From Lujinxingia vulgaris (GTDB taxonomy: Bacteria; Myxococcota_A; Bradymonadia; Bradymonadales; Bradymonadaceae), in assembly GCF_007997015.1 (NCBI RefSeq), contig NZ_VOSM01000006.1, positions 1 to 64,000 of the forward strand: a stretch of 64,000 nt of DNA, in the 5' to 3' direction. How positions within the stretch are numbered: the first letter of the stretch is position 1; each line of letters begins with the position of its first letter. Below are positions 7,802 through 17,065 of this stretch, in pieces. The notes beneath the pieces were generated by a model, which worked only from the letters and a program-made list of their open reading frames with translations, was not told the DNA's origin and searched no databases. Position numbers and translations under genes: made by a program.

Positions 7802-10800
7802 GAGTTATTCTCCTCGTCGGGGGTGGTGTTTGCCGTGCTGGTGCTTGATGTGTGGGTGCCAGGCACCCGTGCAGAAGTTGTGGGGTCAGAAGATGTGTGG
7901 GTGCCAGGCACTCGTGCAGAAGTTGTGGGGTCAGAAGATGTGTGGGTGCCAGGCACTCGTGCGGAAGTTGTGGGGTCAGAAGATGTGTGGGTGCCAGGCA
8001 CTCGTGCAGAAGTTGTGGCGTCGGAAGATGTGTGGGTGCCAGGCACCCGTGCAGAAGTTGTCGGGTCGGAAGATGTGTGGGTGCCAGGCACCCGTGCAGA
8101 AGTTGTGGAGTCAGAAGATGTGTGGGTGCCAGGCACCCGTGCAGAAGTTGTGGAATCAGAAGATGTGTGGGTGCCAGGCACTCGTGCAGAAGTTGTGGAG
8201 TCAGAAGATGTGCGGGTACCAGGCTCGCCGGAGCGGTGTCGGGATGCGATGGTGATGGGGTTGTGTTGCCAGGGCGTGGCGGGGTCGGGAAGATCGAGGC
8301 GGTCGAAGAAGGACTCCTGACGGCGCAGGTTTTTGATGCTGCGGGCGTTGATTCCCTGGACCAGCGAGAGCAAAAAAGCCGTGTTGGGGAGGATGGGAGC
8401 CTCGATGACGTCGAGTGTTTCGGTGGTGGGTGGGGCGTCGGGGGAGGTGCGGGCGCGATCGAGGGCGGGGCGAAGCTGGGGGTGGATGAGCAGGGAGGCG
8501 TCGGCGAGTTTGCGGATGCCGGAGGTGTCGAATCCCTCGTAGCCGACGAAGCGGGCGCCAAAGCCCAGCGAGGCGTAGTGGTGGGAGACGAAGCTGGCGA
8601 GGTTGAGGCCCACCGAGAGCTCGAAGGCCGGTTGGGCGCCGACGGGGGTGGTGAGAAGTTCGCCAAAGTAGTTGCGTCCGAAGCCGAGGATGCTTTCGGT
8701 GCTGGCGAGGCAGGCCTGTTCGCGCCAGCGGTGGAAGCCGCCGGCGTGGGTGAGAAACTCGGGGAGGCAGGCCTCGACGTCGGCCAGGGCGGGGAAGTGG
8801 CGGTGGTAGTGTTCGAGGAGAAGTTCGGGGGCGAGCAGGGTGTGCTGGCGAGTGGCGCCGGGGCGTGAGGGGTTGAGGGAGAAGATCTTTTGCACGTCGT
8901 CGTCGAGGCGCTCTGAAGAGGCGGCTACGTCGTGGGGGGCGGGCCTGGCGCCGAGGGATTCGGCGTGCTGTTGGAGGCGGCGCTCCTGGAGCTCGACGCT
9001 CTGGATGAGGCGGAAGGCCAGGTTGCGGTCGGCGTCGACGCGGTCGTGAAGGTGATCGGAGACGTTTCGGGTGCTTAAGGCGTGGCTTAAGTCGAGGCGC
9101 GCGGCGAAGAAGGAGTGGATCGAGGGTGAGGCGTGGAGGGGGTTTGAGGAGGAGCCCATGACGACGTCTCGCAGGGCGTTGCTCAAGGCGTCGATGGCGT
9201 CGTGGACGCGGTTGAGGTGGGCGCGCAGGTGGGCGCGCAGGAGCAGGGCCAGGGGGAGGAAAGCGAGGAGTCCGCCCACCAGCCAGCCGGCCGGGCCCAG
9301 GAGAGGCTCAATGAAGTTGGGTTGCTGATGGAGGTTGAGCGCGCGGGCTGCGGCGTGGGCCAGGGGGGCGCCCAGGGCGGGAGCCAGGATAGCCCAGGTG
9401 ACAAGCCCTAAGCGCAGGGGATTGAGGTCAGGTTTTTGGTTGGCGGCGTCGATAAGGTCGTGTCGGGCGCGGGCGATGGGCGCGGGGTCGGGGAGGTTAT
9501 GCTTGAGGCAAAGTTCCTGGGCGGAGATGCGCTGGCGCTCGGCGTCGTCGAGGAGGTTGCGGGAGTTCTGGTGGAGGAGGTTGAAGCCGGTGAGGGCCTG
9601 GGCAAGGCCACCGTCGGCGGCGCGCTCCTCGATGAGGCGGTCGGCGTTTTTGCGGCTCAGGGTGAGGGCGTCGAGGAGGTGCAGGTTGGCGTCCTGGCGC
9701 AGGGCGTTGACCATCAGGTCCATGTCGCCGCGCTGGCGGGTGAGGGTGTGCCAGGCGTTGTGTACCTGCTTAAAGAGGTGATCTTCAAAAGCCTCGTCGA
9801 AGCGTGTGCGGAGATCTTCGGAGGTTGTGGATGTGGAGACTTGCAGGCGGTCGTCGACGTCGGCGCAAAGGCGTGAGGCGGTCTGGGAGGTGAGGTGCGC
9901 GAGCTTTTCGCGCGCCGGATCGAGCAGGGAGCGGGGCGGGGGGAGGACGGGGTCGAGGTGATCTTCGGACTTGGTGTCTGCGCCCGCGCTTTGGGTGGAG
10001 GGTGTTTTGAGGCGGCGTAGAGATTCGCGTGCCAGGCGGTTGGACAGATAATCGCGGGCGCGCTCGGCGGGGAAGTTGATCTGGATGCAGCTAAAAGTGG
10101 CGAAGAGGTCGTTGTCGTCAAAACCTTGAGCGGTGTGACGCAGCCAGGGGTCACGACCGAGCTCGTTGCGGATTTGCAGGGAGATAAAATCGAGGGTCTG
10201 GCGGATGGCGTCGTCGAGGCCGAGCACGGCGCTGGCGGTGACGCGGCTGTTGACAAAGATCTGGGGGATGCAGCGGTGGGCCGGGGGAACGGATTCGACC
10301 CAGCGGCGCAGGTCGTGGACTGCTTTGAGGATGGAGGCTTCCTCAGTGATGTTGGCCTGAGGGTGTTCGCCGCCGAAGGCGTCGGCGGGGTGGGGCGTCC
10401 AGATGATGGGGACGATGGCGAGAGTGCGATCGAAGCCCTGTCGGCTGGTGTCGAGGAGCGGGCCGTAGGCACGGATGAGCTCCTGGTGGATCGCGCGCAG
10501 GACCGGGCGCAGGGCGCGGCGGGTGAAGGGTTCTTTGGCGTCGGCGACGAGGTAGACGGTGAGGCGCGGGGGCTGGCGGGAGGCGCGCTGGCGGTAGCTT
10601 GAGAGGTGGTCAAAGCTCAAAAGGTGGCGCGCTTCCTGGTTGACGACGCTGCGCAGGGGGGTGAGACGAGCCTCGGCGTTGAGGTCGTCGGGTCGAAGAG
10701 AGATGGAGCGGAAGAGGGGGCGCTCACCCAGCTCATCAAGGCCGAAGTTCAGGCCGAGTTCGCGCAGACGTTGCAGGAGCGGTCGCTCCAGGGAGGAGCG

Positions 10801-12207
10801 GGCGTCTTCGGTATCGACGATGGCCTGTCGGAGCGTGGGGGAGGGCTCGAGCGGAAGGGTGGGGCCGTCGACCCAGCGGTCGGGGCGGTGGGAGACGCGG
10901 GGGAGAGGGGAGTCGACGCCCTTTTCGGTGAGGGGTTCGACGACGAGTTCGGCCAGAAGCTCCAGGCATTGCTCGGCGGAGGCTTCGGCGTTGAGGCGGC
11001 GGCGCTCCTGGAGGGAGAGGAGCGGATCTTCGTGGCGCTCCTGTTGAAGATCGAGCCAGATGCGCAAAAGGCCGCGGTGGAGAAGATCGCCAAGTTCCTT
11101 GAGGGCGTCGGCGGTGGCGTCGTGGTCGAAGCCGGGGGAGGCGTCGTGGTCGAAGAGGCCCAGGCGAAAGGGGCTCAAATCGAGGGGGAGGAACTCGATG
11201 GTGTCGTGGGTGTCGAGTTCGCTGGCGACCCAGCCGGTGGTTTCCCAGTCGATGCTCAGGAGGCGTCGGGGGGCCAGGGGAGATGTAAGGTCGCCTGGCA
11301 CCGGGCAGAAGTTGGGGGGGATGATGATGGGGCGTGAGGTGCCGTCATTGTTGGAAGGCGGGGGGGCGATGTGTGCTCGCAGGGCGGGGTGGCGATCGTC
11401 TTCGTGCGCCCATGCTTCGGTGGGGGTGAGGTGCAGGGACGATCGGGTGCCAGGCAGTCGATCATGCTCGGAAGGGGTGCCAGGCACTCGATCATGTTCG
11501 GACCGGGTGCCAGGCACTCGATCATGTTCGGACCGGGTGCCAGGCACTCGATCATGTTCGGACCGGGTGCCAGGCCCTCGATCATGAGGAATGTGGGGGG
11601 ATAGCCATGACCAGGGAGAAGGGTCGCGGCCCTGGGAGTAGGCGCGGGCGCGGGCAATGAGGTTGAGGAGCAGGCGCGGGCTCTGGCCGTGGAGGACGCG
11701 TTCGACGATGGGGGTGAGGAAGAGGTCGACCTCCGGGTCGCGGCTGGCGAGGCGGTGGAGGCGTTCGACGGCGCGGCGGGGGTCGGAGTCGAGGGGGAGC
11801 CAGTCGAAGAAGCGTTTGCGGCGGGTTTTGTGGCTGTGGCCGGTTTCGATGGGGCCGCGGTCTCTGGGGATGGCGAGTTGGTAAGATCCGTCGCGGAAGC
11901 GGATAAGGCCCAGGGAGCGGATGATGGCGAAGTGAAGGGTGAGGGTGGGGAGGTCGTCGTCGCCGGCGAGCAGGGCGATTCTGGCGAGTCGGACTTCGGG
12001 GTGGCGCCAGCGCAGATCGTCGACTTCGGAGTTGGGAAGGATGGAGAGAAGTCGCAGGTTCTTGACCGAGGTGTCGTCTGCGGCGGTGCGTGAGAGCCAG
12101 CGCCAGTCCTGGCCGAGTTCTTCGAGCAGGGCCAGGCCGACGCGGCCGATGCCGACCACGAGCGTGGGGTCGGGGTAGAGGTGAGGTGTGGCGGGGCGGT
12201 CTGGCAT
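7798..12207 (-). CDS. Large membrane protein with tubulin-like N-terminal glycine motif and repeat-encoded linkers
   Basis: 1469 aa. Residues 15-31 (TLVVGIGRVGLALLEEL) match the first nucleotide-binding loop of the neighbouring tubulin-like protein (TLFVGLGGCG), suggesting a second, divergent member of the superfamily. The GGTGSG signature loop was not found. Two hydrophobic segments near 930-960 and 975-998 should span the membrane, followed by a ~330-residue C-terminal region. Two in-frame repeat arrays are present: five 10-residue units at about 205-253 and eight or nine 15-residue VPGTHT-type units at the C-terminus (about 1326-1452). The stop overlaps the next gene by 4 bp. No known function; the context suggests membrane remodelling or envelope assembly with the tubulin-like protein. 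Confidence 0.75.
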   Translation of the reverse strand: MPDRPATPHLYPDPTLVVGIGRVGLALLEELGQDWRWLSRTAADDTSVKNLRLLSILPNSEVDDLRWRHPEVRLARIALLAGDDDLPTLTLHFAIIRSLGLIRFRDGSYQLAIPRDRGPIETGHSHKTRRKRFFDWLPLDSDPRRAVERLHRLASRDPEVDLFLTPIVERVLHGQSPRLLLNLIARARAYSQGRDPSPWSWLSPHIPHDRGPGTRSEHDRVPGTRSEHDRVPGTRSEHDRVPGTPSEHDRLPGTRSSLHLTPTEAWAHEDDRHPALRAHIAPPPSNNDGTSRPIIIPPNFCPVPGDLTSPLAPRRLLSIDWETTGWVASELDTHDTIEFLPLDLSPFRLGLFDHDASPGFDHDATADALKELGDLLHRGLLRIWLDLQQERHEDPLLSLQERRRLNAEASAEQCLELLAELVVEPLTEKGVDSPLPRVSHRPDRWVDGPTLPLEPSPTLRQAIVDTEDARSSLERPLLQRLRELGLNFGLDELGERPLFRSISLRPDDLNAEARLTPLRSVVNQEARHLLSFDHLSSYRQRASRQPPRLTVYLVADAKEPFTRRALRPVLRAIHQELIRAYGPLLDTSRQGFDRTLAIVPIIWTPHPADAFGGEHPQANITEEASILKAVHDLRRWVESVPPAHRCIPQIFVNSRVTASAVLGLDDAIRQTLDFISLQIRNELGRDPWLRHTAQGFDDNDLFATFSCIQINFPAERARDYLSNRLARESLRRLKTPSTQSAGADTKSEDHLDPVLPPPRSLLDPAREKLAHLTSQTASRLCADVDDRLQVSTSTTSEDLRTRFDEAFEDHLFKQVHNAWHTLTRQRGDMDLMVNALRQDANLHLLDALTLSRKNADRLIEERAADGGLAQALTGFNLLHQNSRNLLDDAERQRISAQELCLKHNLPDPAPIARARHDLIDAANQKPDLNPLRLGLVTWAILAPALGAPLAHAAARALNLHQQPNFIEPLLGPAGWLVGGLLAFLPLALLLRAHLRAHLNRVHDAIDALSNALRDVVMGSSSNPLHASPSIHSFFAARLDLSHALSTRNVSDHLHDRVDADRNLAFRLIQSVELQERRLQQHAESLGARPAPHDVAASSERLDDDVQKIFSLNPSRPGATRQHTLLAPELLLEHYHRHFPALADVEACLPEFLTHAGGFHRWREQACLASTESILGFGRNYFGELLTTPVGAQPAFELSVGLNLASFVSHHYASLGFGARFVGYEGFDTSGIRKLADASLLIHPQLRPALDRARTSPDAPPTTETLDVIEAPILPNTAFLLSLVQGINARSIKNLRRQESFFDRLDLPDPATPWQHNPITIASRHRSGEPGTRTSSDSTTSARVPGTHTSSDSTTSARVPGTHTSSDSTTSARVPGTHTSSDPTTSARVPGTHTSSDATTSARVPGTHTSSDPTTSARVPGTHTSSDPTTSARVPGTHTSSDPTTSARVPGTHTSSTSTANTTPDEENNS
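7856..8235 (+). repeat. Repeat array 3, 9 units, 45-bp period, in frame inside the 1469-aa gene
   Basis: Cores begin at 7856, 7901, 7946, 7991, 8036, 8081, 8126 and 8171, with a degenerate GTACCAGGC at 8216. Tails are CACCCGTGCAGA or CACTCGTGCAGA. On the coding (minus) strand each unit gives a 15-residue repeat containing RVPGTHTSSD. The array forms the C-terminal tail of the membrane protein. The 45-bp period preserves frame. Confidence 0.95.
11447..11590 (+). repeat. Repeat array 4, 5 units, 30-bp period, in frame inside the 1469-aa gene
   Basis: Cores begin at 11447, 11477, 11507, 11537 and 11567, with filler CACTCGATCATGTTCGGACC. On the minus strand each unit encodes ten residues, SEHDRVPGTR. 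It sits in an internal linker near residues 205-253, between the N-terminal nucleotide-binding-like region and the rest of the protein. Confidence 0.95.
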
Positions 12208-12245
12208 GGGATGGGGTTCCTGCGCGCGGAAAAAAAGATGTCAGG

Positions 12246-12541
12246 GTGCCAGGCATTCGATCTGCAGGCATTTGATCATGAACGACCGGGTGCCAGGCAT
12301 TTGATCATGAACGACCGGGTGTCAGGCACTCGATCTGTATGGGTGCCAGGCTTTCGAACACGGGTGCTCTGTATGGGTGCCAGGCACTCGATCGAGGGTC
12401 TTCGATCTGTATGAGTGCCAGGCACTCGATCGCCGGTCTTCGATCGTGAGGCGATGTACGGGTGCCAGGCACTCGAGCGGGTCGTATCAGTCCTGTTCGT
12501 CGAGGGCAGGTGATGTCCGGGTGCCAGGCACTCGATCATGG
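12246..12541 (+). repeat. Repeat array 5, 8 irregular units between tubulin-like gene and 1469-aa gene
   Basis: Cores begin at 12246, 12290, 12319 (GTGTCAGGC variant), 12343, 12377, 12414, 12462 and 12521. Spacing varies from 24 to 59 bp, so this is the least regular array. Tails are mostly CACTCGATC. It fills the 279-bp gap inside the operon. The last unit lies inside the 3' end of the tubulin-like gene, where it encodes DRVPGTRTS just before the stop. Confidence 0.9.
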
Positions 12542-15500
12542 GTACTGTCGGAAGTTGAGGTGCCGATCCGAAGGGATTCCAGCGTGTCGTGCAGCTCTTC
12601 TTCGGCCAGGGGACGGAAAAGTGAGCGGAAGGAGGGGGGCACGGAGGTGGAGCGCTCGGGTTGCTCCATCGATTGCCAGCCCTGCTGGAAGCCGCGCAGG
12701 ATTTCTACGCTCTGTCGCAGGTTTTCGCCGGCCTGGGCGGAGGAGAGGCCGGCGGCGTTGGCGCTGGCGTCGCCGCCCAGGGTGAGGCGCTCGGTCTCGA
12801 TGTTGCGCAGGTGCTCGAGCAGGCCGTCGAGGGCTTCGCGCAGGCGGTTGAAGGCGTCGGTGAAGTCGCTCAGTTTGAGTTGCTGAACCGGGGAGGGGGA
12901 GGTGCCGTACTGGGTGCGGAGCTCGTCGCGGTTTTTGCGCCAGTGGAAGGGGAGTTTGACGATCTGCTGGAGGACGGCGGGTGCCATGCCTTCGCGCACC
13001 GCGGTGAGCAGTTGGAGGTAGGGGAGGTATTTGACGCGTTCGGCGTCGAGGGCGTCGGGCAGGGCGTTGATGGCCGGTGCCAGGCGATCGCCCAGGGGCT
13101 TGAAGCCGGCGGAGCTGTCGGAGGTGGCGTTTTGCAGCGACGTGGGGTTTTGCGGGTCGCGCAACAGGTAGGTTCCATCGCGCAGGACGATGTAGCCCTG
13201 GTTGGTCAGGGGATCTTTGAGGGTCCAGAGGGCGGCGAAGTTCACGATGTTCGCGCGCATCTGCTCCTGACGATGCTGTTCCTGGGCGGTGTCGGGGTCG
13301 AGGTCGGGGAGGGTGTCTTCCCAGGACCGGTCGATGTGCAGGATCTTGGAGCGTTTGGAGAGGTTTTTGAAGCGGTAGTAATGGTCCTTCATCTCGCTCA
13401 TACGGCCGAAGACGTAGAGGGGGACGTTGAGGACGGCGCGGTAGAAGACGATCTGGCGGGGGTTGTGCCAGCCCTGTTTGACCCAGCGCATGCCGCCGAG
13501 GTTGGCGCCGTCAAGCGCGCGCTCGACGGTGGTGTCGCGGAAGGACTCGTCGATAGCGGCCAGGAAGACGTGGTTCGGGCGTACGCCGCCGTGCTGGTCG
13601 CGGGACTCGTCGTAGCTGACGAGCAGATCTGCGCGTTCGTTGACGACGCGGCGGATCTTGTCGCGCAGGTAGTCCTGGTGGATGGCCTCGTTGAGGTCGA
13701 GGCGGCGCTCGGCGGGTTGGGCGCGGTAGCGGGCGACGACCTCGGTGATGGCGGCGTCTTTGCGTTGTTGGATCTCCTCAAGATTGCTCATGTAGAGGGC
13801 GCGGTAGACGACCTCAAGCTCCAGGGCCTGGGCCAGGGTGAGGCCGTCGCGGCGGGCGGGATCTGCGATTTTGGGATCGCCGCAGAGCGTCGTGTCGAGG
13901 TGGGTAAGGGCGTAAGATTTAAGGGCGTCGAAGAGCTGGTTGAGCGTGGCGGTGGTGGAGCCGGAGCCGCGCAGGCTCAAGTCGCGCACGGTGCCGCTCA
14001 AGCGTTGCTGGATGCGGGGGTTGCTCATGGCGAGCTCGGGCATCGGGGCGACGCGGTCGGCGTAGAAGAAGTCCCACATGCGGCGGCCGTTCTCGATCTG
14101 GAAGGCCTCGGCGTCGAGCACGAACTGGTTGGTGGAGTGATCGCCCTGCTCGCGCAGGCGCTCGAGCTGGCGGGTCTGGTCGCGCTCAAAGTCGTCAAAA
14201 CCCTGCTCCAGGACGCGCAGGATGCGCAGCGATTCGGAGAGCTTGTCGCGAAGGGCGGTGCGCTGCTCGATGAAGTGGGTGAGAAGTTCGTGGGTGGCGC
14301 GCTCGATGGCCTGGTCGATAAGGCGTCGGATGAGATCGGGGGCGTCTTTTTCTTTGATCTTCTCGTCGTCGTCGACGCCGTCGAGCTCAAAGGGTGCGGG
14401 TGCGGGGGGCTGGCGCATCTCGGTACGCAGCTCGTCGCGCATCGCCAGTACGGCGAAGCGTTTGGCGGCCAGGCTGACGTCTTCGGTGTCGGAGGCCAGG
14501 AAGTTGAGCTCGAGAAGTTCCTCTAAGCCGGGGAAGGCGATGCCGTGCTGGGTGTAGCCCTGGTCGAGGACGCGTTGGCCACGGCGTTTGAGGTCTTCGG
14601 ACCAGTAGAGGGCGCGCCCGACGAGGTCGCGGGCCAGGGTGTTTCGTTCGATCGAAACTTCCGCCTCGAGCTCTTCGCTGGCGGATTCGATGGCGCGGCG
14701 CGCAGCAGAGAGCAGGCCGGGCTGGGCGCCGGCTTTGGGGCCGCAGAGGGCTTCTAAGGTCAGCGCGCCGATGGAGAAGTTCATGCCGCGGTCGGCGAGC
14801 TGCTCGCGGTCGGGGGTGAGGCGCTCGGGGTCAAGGGCCCAGGTGGCGTTTTCGCGGGGAATTTCGCCGAGGCGATGACCGTGGCGGAAGATCGCCATGA
14901 ACCTGCCGAATTCGCCGGCATCGGCCTCGCAGCGGGCCAGGAGGCGGACGCGTTTCTGGAAGAGGCGGTCGCGAAGAAGATGGCGGATGCCTTCTTCTTT
15001 TTTAACGAAGTCGGCCATTTTGACGGGACGTGCGTCTTCGTCGTCGTCGCGTTCGGTGACCTCGTAAAAAGGCTCGGGGTGGGAGCGCAGGCTGTTGTAG
15101 AGGGGATCGGCGGGGATGGCGCCCAGAAAGCTCTGGCGCATAATGTTAAGCGCTGCGGCGCGGGCGCTGTATTCGGCAAGGCCGTCGGTGGGGACGAGCA
15201 GCACCGCGGCGCCGTAGGAGCCGTAAAAACTGGAGAAGCCCGGGATGCCTTTGGCCTCGAAGTCGTGGGGGACGAGGAAGCGCTGGTGCTGGGTGTAGTT
15301 GTCGTAGTCGCCGGCCTGGACCGCGAAGAGCGGTGAGAAAAGCTGGAGGTAGAGGCCGTCGGCGGCGGCATCGACGGGGCGGTCGACCGAGAAGCTCTCG
15401 GGTTTGTCGATGAGGTAGAGGAACTCGAAGGGTTTTTCGCGGACGGCGCGCTTGGAGGTGTCGGAGGGATCGTAGTGGAACTCGATGCCGTCGGCCGGGA

Positions 15501-16251
15501 AGAAGGAAGACTCGGGGGAGCCGAGCTTCATCAGGTGCTCGACTTCTTTGAGGGCGGCGTAGGAGTTGGCAAAGGTGCCGTCTTTGTTGGCGCCGGTTTT
15601 GTCCTCGAAGACAGCGGGGAGCACGCAGACGCCGAGCATGTTGGGTTTGCCCAGGGCGCGGGCCTGGTCGCGGAGCATGTAGGCCAGGGGAAGGAAGGAG
15701 CCCGAGCCGGTGCCGCCGGCAATCGAGAAGCAGAGCACGATGCGGATCTCGGAGGTGTCCAGGCGGCGGTGGCCGTGCTCGTGGCGTTTGAGCGACTCGA
15801 GCAGGCGGCGAAAGCGGGGCACAAGGTCGCCGTGCTTCATCTGGTAGTAGGAGCCCAGGCGCGATTCGATGCGGATCTGGCCGGCGCCGGCGGTGTCCCC
15901 GGCGCGGAAGCGGTAGTCTTTGGGGACCCACTGGGTGAAGTAGTCGTCGGCCTCTAAGAAGAGCTTGCCGCTGGCGAGGTTGGCGTAGGCTTCTTTTTCA
16001 AAGTCGCTGATGAGAAAGGACTCGTCGGCGTCTTCGCGGTGAAGCTCCAGATCGTTGATGTTGGTGTCGATGAGGGCGAATTTCGTCAGGTCCTTGTAGC
16101 GCTCGGCGTAGTCGTGGCGAGTCTTGAGGTGCCGGGCGACGCGCATGACGATCTGGCAGCCGCAGCCGCCCAGGCCCACAAAGAGGGTGGGGCAGACGTT
16201 GCTGGGGCGAGTGAGGAGTTCGTCGACTACGAGGTTTTGACGGTTCGCCAT
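12487..16251 (-). CDS. Tubulin/FtsZ-superfamily protein (Tubulin_2-like, FtsZ-like)
   Basis: 1254 aa from ATG 16251 (MANRQNLVVDEL), preceded by AGAAGG at good spacing. The open frame continues upstream to 16821 but that part is translated repeats. G26LGGCG31 in TLFVGLGGCGCQIV is the first nucleotide loop, and A178GGTGSGS185 is the tubulin signature loop, so GTP or ATP binding is expected. The remaining ~1000 residues are mainly charged and helical, with no clear membrane segment. Residues near the C-terminus carry a single repeat-encoded VPGTRT. FtsZ-like families of this kind have been proposed by Makarova and Koonin to act in membrane remodelling together with large membrane and vWA proteins. 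Here the gene heads an operon with two very large membrane proteins and a lipoprotein. It is not the cell-division FtsZ, being far too long. Confidence 0.85.
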   Translation of the reverse strand: MANRQNLVVDELLTRPSNVCPTLFVGLGGCGCQIVMRVARHLKTRHDYAERYKDLTKFALIDTNINDLELHREDADESFLISDFEKEAYANLASGKLFLEADDYFTQWVPKDYRFRAGDTAGAGQIRIESRLGSYYQMKHGDLVPRFRRLLESLKRHEHGHRRLDTSEIRIVLCFSIAGGTGSGSFLPLAYMLRDQARALGKPNMLGVCVLPAVFEDKTGANKDGTFANSYAALKEVEHLMKLGSPESSFFPADGIEFHYDPSDTSKRAVREKPFEFLYLIDKPESFSVDRPVDAAADGLYLQLFSPLFAVQAGDYDNYTQHQRFLVPHDFEAKGIPGFSSFYGSYGAAVLLVPTDGLAEYSARAAALNIMRQSFLGAIPADPLYNSLRSHPEPFYEVTERDDDEDARPVKMADFVKKEEGIRHLLRDRLFQKRVRLLARCEADAGEFGRFMAIFRHGHRLGEIPRENATWALDPERLTPDREQLADRGMNFSIGALTLEALCGPKAGAQPGLLSAARRAIESASEELEAEVSIERNTLARDLVGRALYWSEDLKRRGQRVLDQGYTQHGIAFPGLEELLELNFLASDTEDVSLAAKRFAVLAMRDELRTEMRQPPAPAPFELDGVDDDEKIKEKDAPDLIRRLIDQAIERATHELLTHFIEQRTALRDKLSESLRILRVLEQGFDDFERDQTRQLERLREQGDHSTNQFVLDAEAFQIENGRRMWDFFYADRVAPMPELAMSNPRIQQRLSGTVRDLSLRGSGSTTATLNQLFDALKSYALTHLDTTLCGDPKIADPARRDGLTLAQALELEVVYRALYMSNLEEIQQRKDAAITEVVARYRAQPAERRLDLNEAIHQDYLRDKIRRVVNERADLLVSYDESRDQHGGVRPNHVFLAAIDESFRDTTVERALDGANLGGMRWVKQGWHNPRQIVFYRAVLNVPLYVFGRMSEMKDHYYRFKNLSKRSKILHIDRSWEDTLPDLDPDTAQEQHRQEQMRANIVNFAALWTLKDPLTNQGYIVLRDGTYLLRDPQNPTSLQNATSDSSAGFKPLGDRLAPAINALPDALDAERVKYLPYLQLLTAVREGMAPAVLQQIVKLPFHWRKNRDELRTQYGTSPSPVQQLKLSDFTDAFNRLREALDGLLEHLRNIETERLTLGGDASANAAGLSSAQAGENLRQSVEILRGFQQGWQSMEQPERSTSVPPSFRSLFRPLAEEELHDTLESLRIGTSTSDSTHDRVPGTRTSPALDEQD

Positions 16252-16461
16252 CGTGGGAGGCCTTCTGGGTGGCAAGGGGAAGGGTGTCAGGCGATCGCGC
16301 AGCAGGCGGTCGCAGGCAGGGGTCCCCTCGCGGGAGCAGCGAGGTCCGTCCGTGGGTTGGCGAGAGGTCGTCCGTGACGTCTCGGGTGTGGAGTAGGGGG
16401 GAGTATCGGGGATGGAGGCGGGTGGGGGCAAGATTATTTCGGGGGGGAGGATGATGTTGGG

Positions 16462-16785
16462 GTGCCAGGCCCTCGAGCGCGAGTGATTTGATGGGGTGCC
16501 AGGCAATCGAGCGCGAGTGATTTGATGGGGTGCCAGGCAATCGAGCGCGAGAGTTTTGACCGGGGGCCAGGCATCCGTACGAGAAGGTTTCAAACGGGTG
16601 CCAGGCGCTCGAGCGAGAGAGTTTTGAATGGGTGCCAGGCACTTGAACGAAGTGCAGGTGAATGGGTGCCAGGCACCCGAACGAAGATGAAGGGGTGCCA
16701 GGCCCTCGAACGAGATGCAGATGAAGGGGTGCCAGGCATTCGTACGAGAAGGTTTCAAACGGGTGCCAGGCGAAGCGGCAGGCGT
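16462..16785 (+). repeat. Repeat array 6, 10 units, mostly 34-bp period, upstream of tubulin-like gene
   Basis: Cores begin at 16462, 16496, 16530, 16564 (GGGCCAGGC variant), 16598, 16632, 16666, 16695, 16729 and 16763, with one 29-bp interval. Tails contain TCGAGCG, TCGAACGA or TCGTACGA. It lies in the 814-bp divergent region between the tubulin-like gene and the synthase. The stretch 16252-16461 upstream of the tubulin-like start shows no clear feature but should contain its promoter. Confidence 0.93.
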
Positions 16786-16806
16786 CGTTGTCGAGCAATG
16801 AGAAAA

Positions 16807-16961
16807 TGACTGAGGATTCATTCATGTTGAAATCGTAGTGCTGACTGGTGATTCATTTGTTGAGTGGGAGGTTTTAAACTGATTGGTCAGTCGTTTGTAA
16901 GTTGTTGTAGTGACTGGTGTGTCATTCATGGTTTTGGGGTTTGTGAATGGCTATTCATTCA
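16807..16961 (+). promoter_or_regulatory. Cluster of five 18-bp FadR/TetR-like operator boxes before the synthase
   Basis: Imperfect palindromes of the form TGAMTGR-N4-TCATTCA lie at 16807-16824, 16842-16859, 16880-16897, 16911-16928 and 16944-16961. The best are the first (TGACTGAGGATTCATTCA) and the last (TGAATGGCTATTCATTCA); the third is weakest. Centre spacing is 31-38 bp, about three helical turns. The pattern matches what I recall of the Bacillus FadR (TetR-family, acyl-CoA-responsive) box, TGAATGAMTANTCATTCA. No TetR gene lies in the window. The last box overlaps the proposed -35/-10 spacer, as expected for a repressor. The local AT-richness contrasts with the flanking DNA. Confidence 0.65.
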
Positions 16962-16968
16962 ATAAAAT
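16941..16968 (+). promoter_or_regulatory. Candidate sigma-70-type promoter of the synthase operon
   Basis: TTGTGA at 16941-16946 and TAAAAT at 16963-16968 are 16 bp apart, about 100 bp before the synthase ATG, in the most AT-rich stretch of the window. The fifth operator box covers the spacer. There is no experimental start site; the call rests on motif and position only. Confidence 0.35.
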
Positions 16969-17065
16969 TAATGATTTATAGCTTGTCATGATGAATTTCG
17001 TCCTCTAGTGAGTAGACGCTCAGCAAGACCGGGGGTGGGGCAAACCACGAGAGGACGAGGAACTG

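Noticed and set aside
16252-16821. N-terminal extension of the tubulin-like protein
   Set aside because: The frame is open only because repeat units lack stop codons; the peptide is translated repeats (AWHP, CLAP) and the conserved protein begins at the well-placed ATG 16251.
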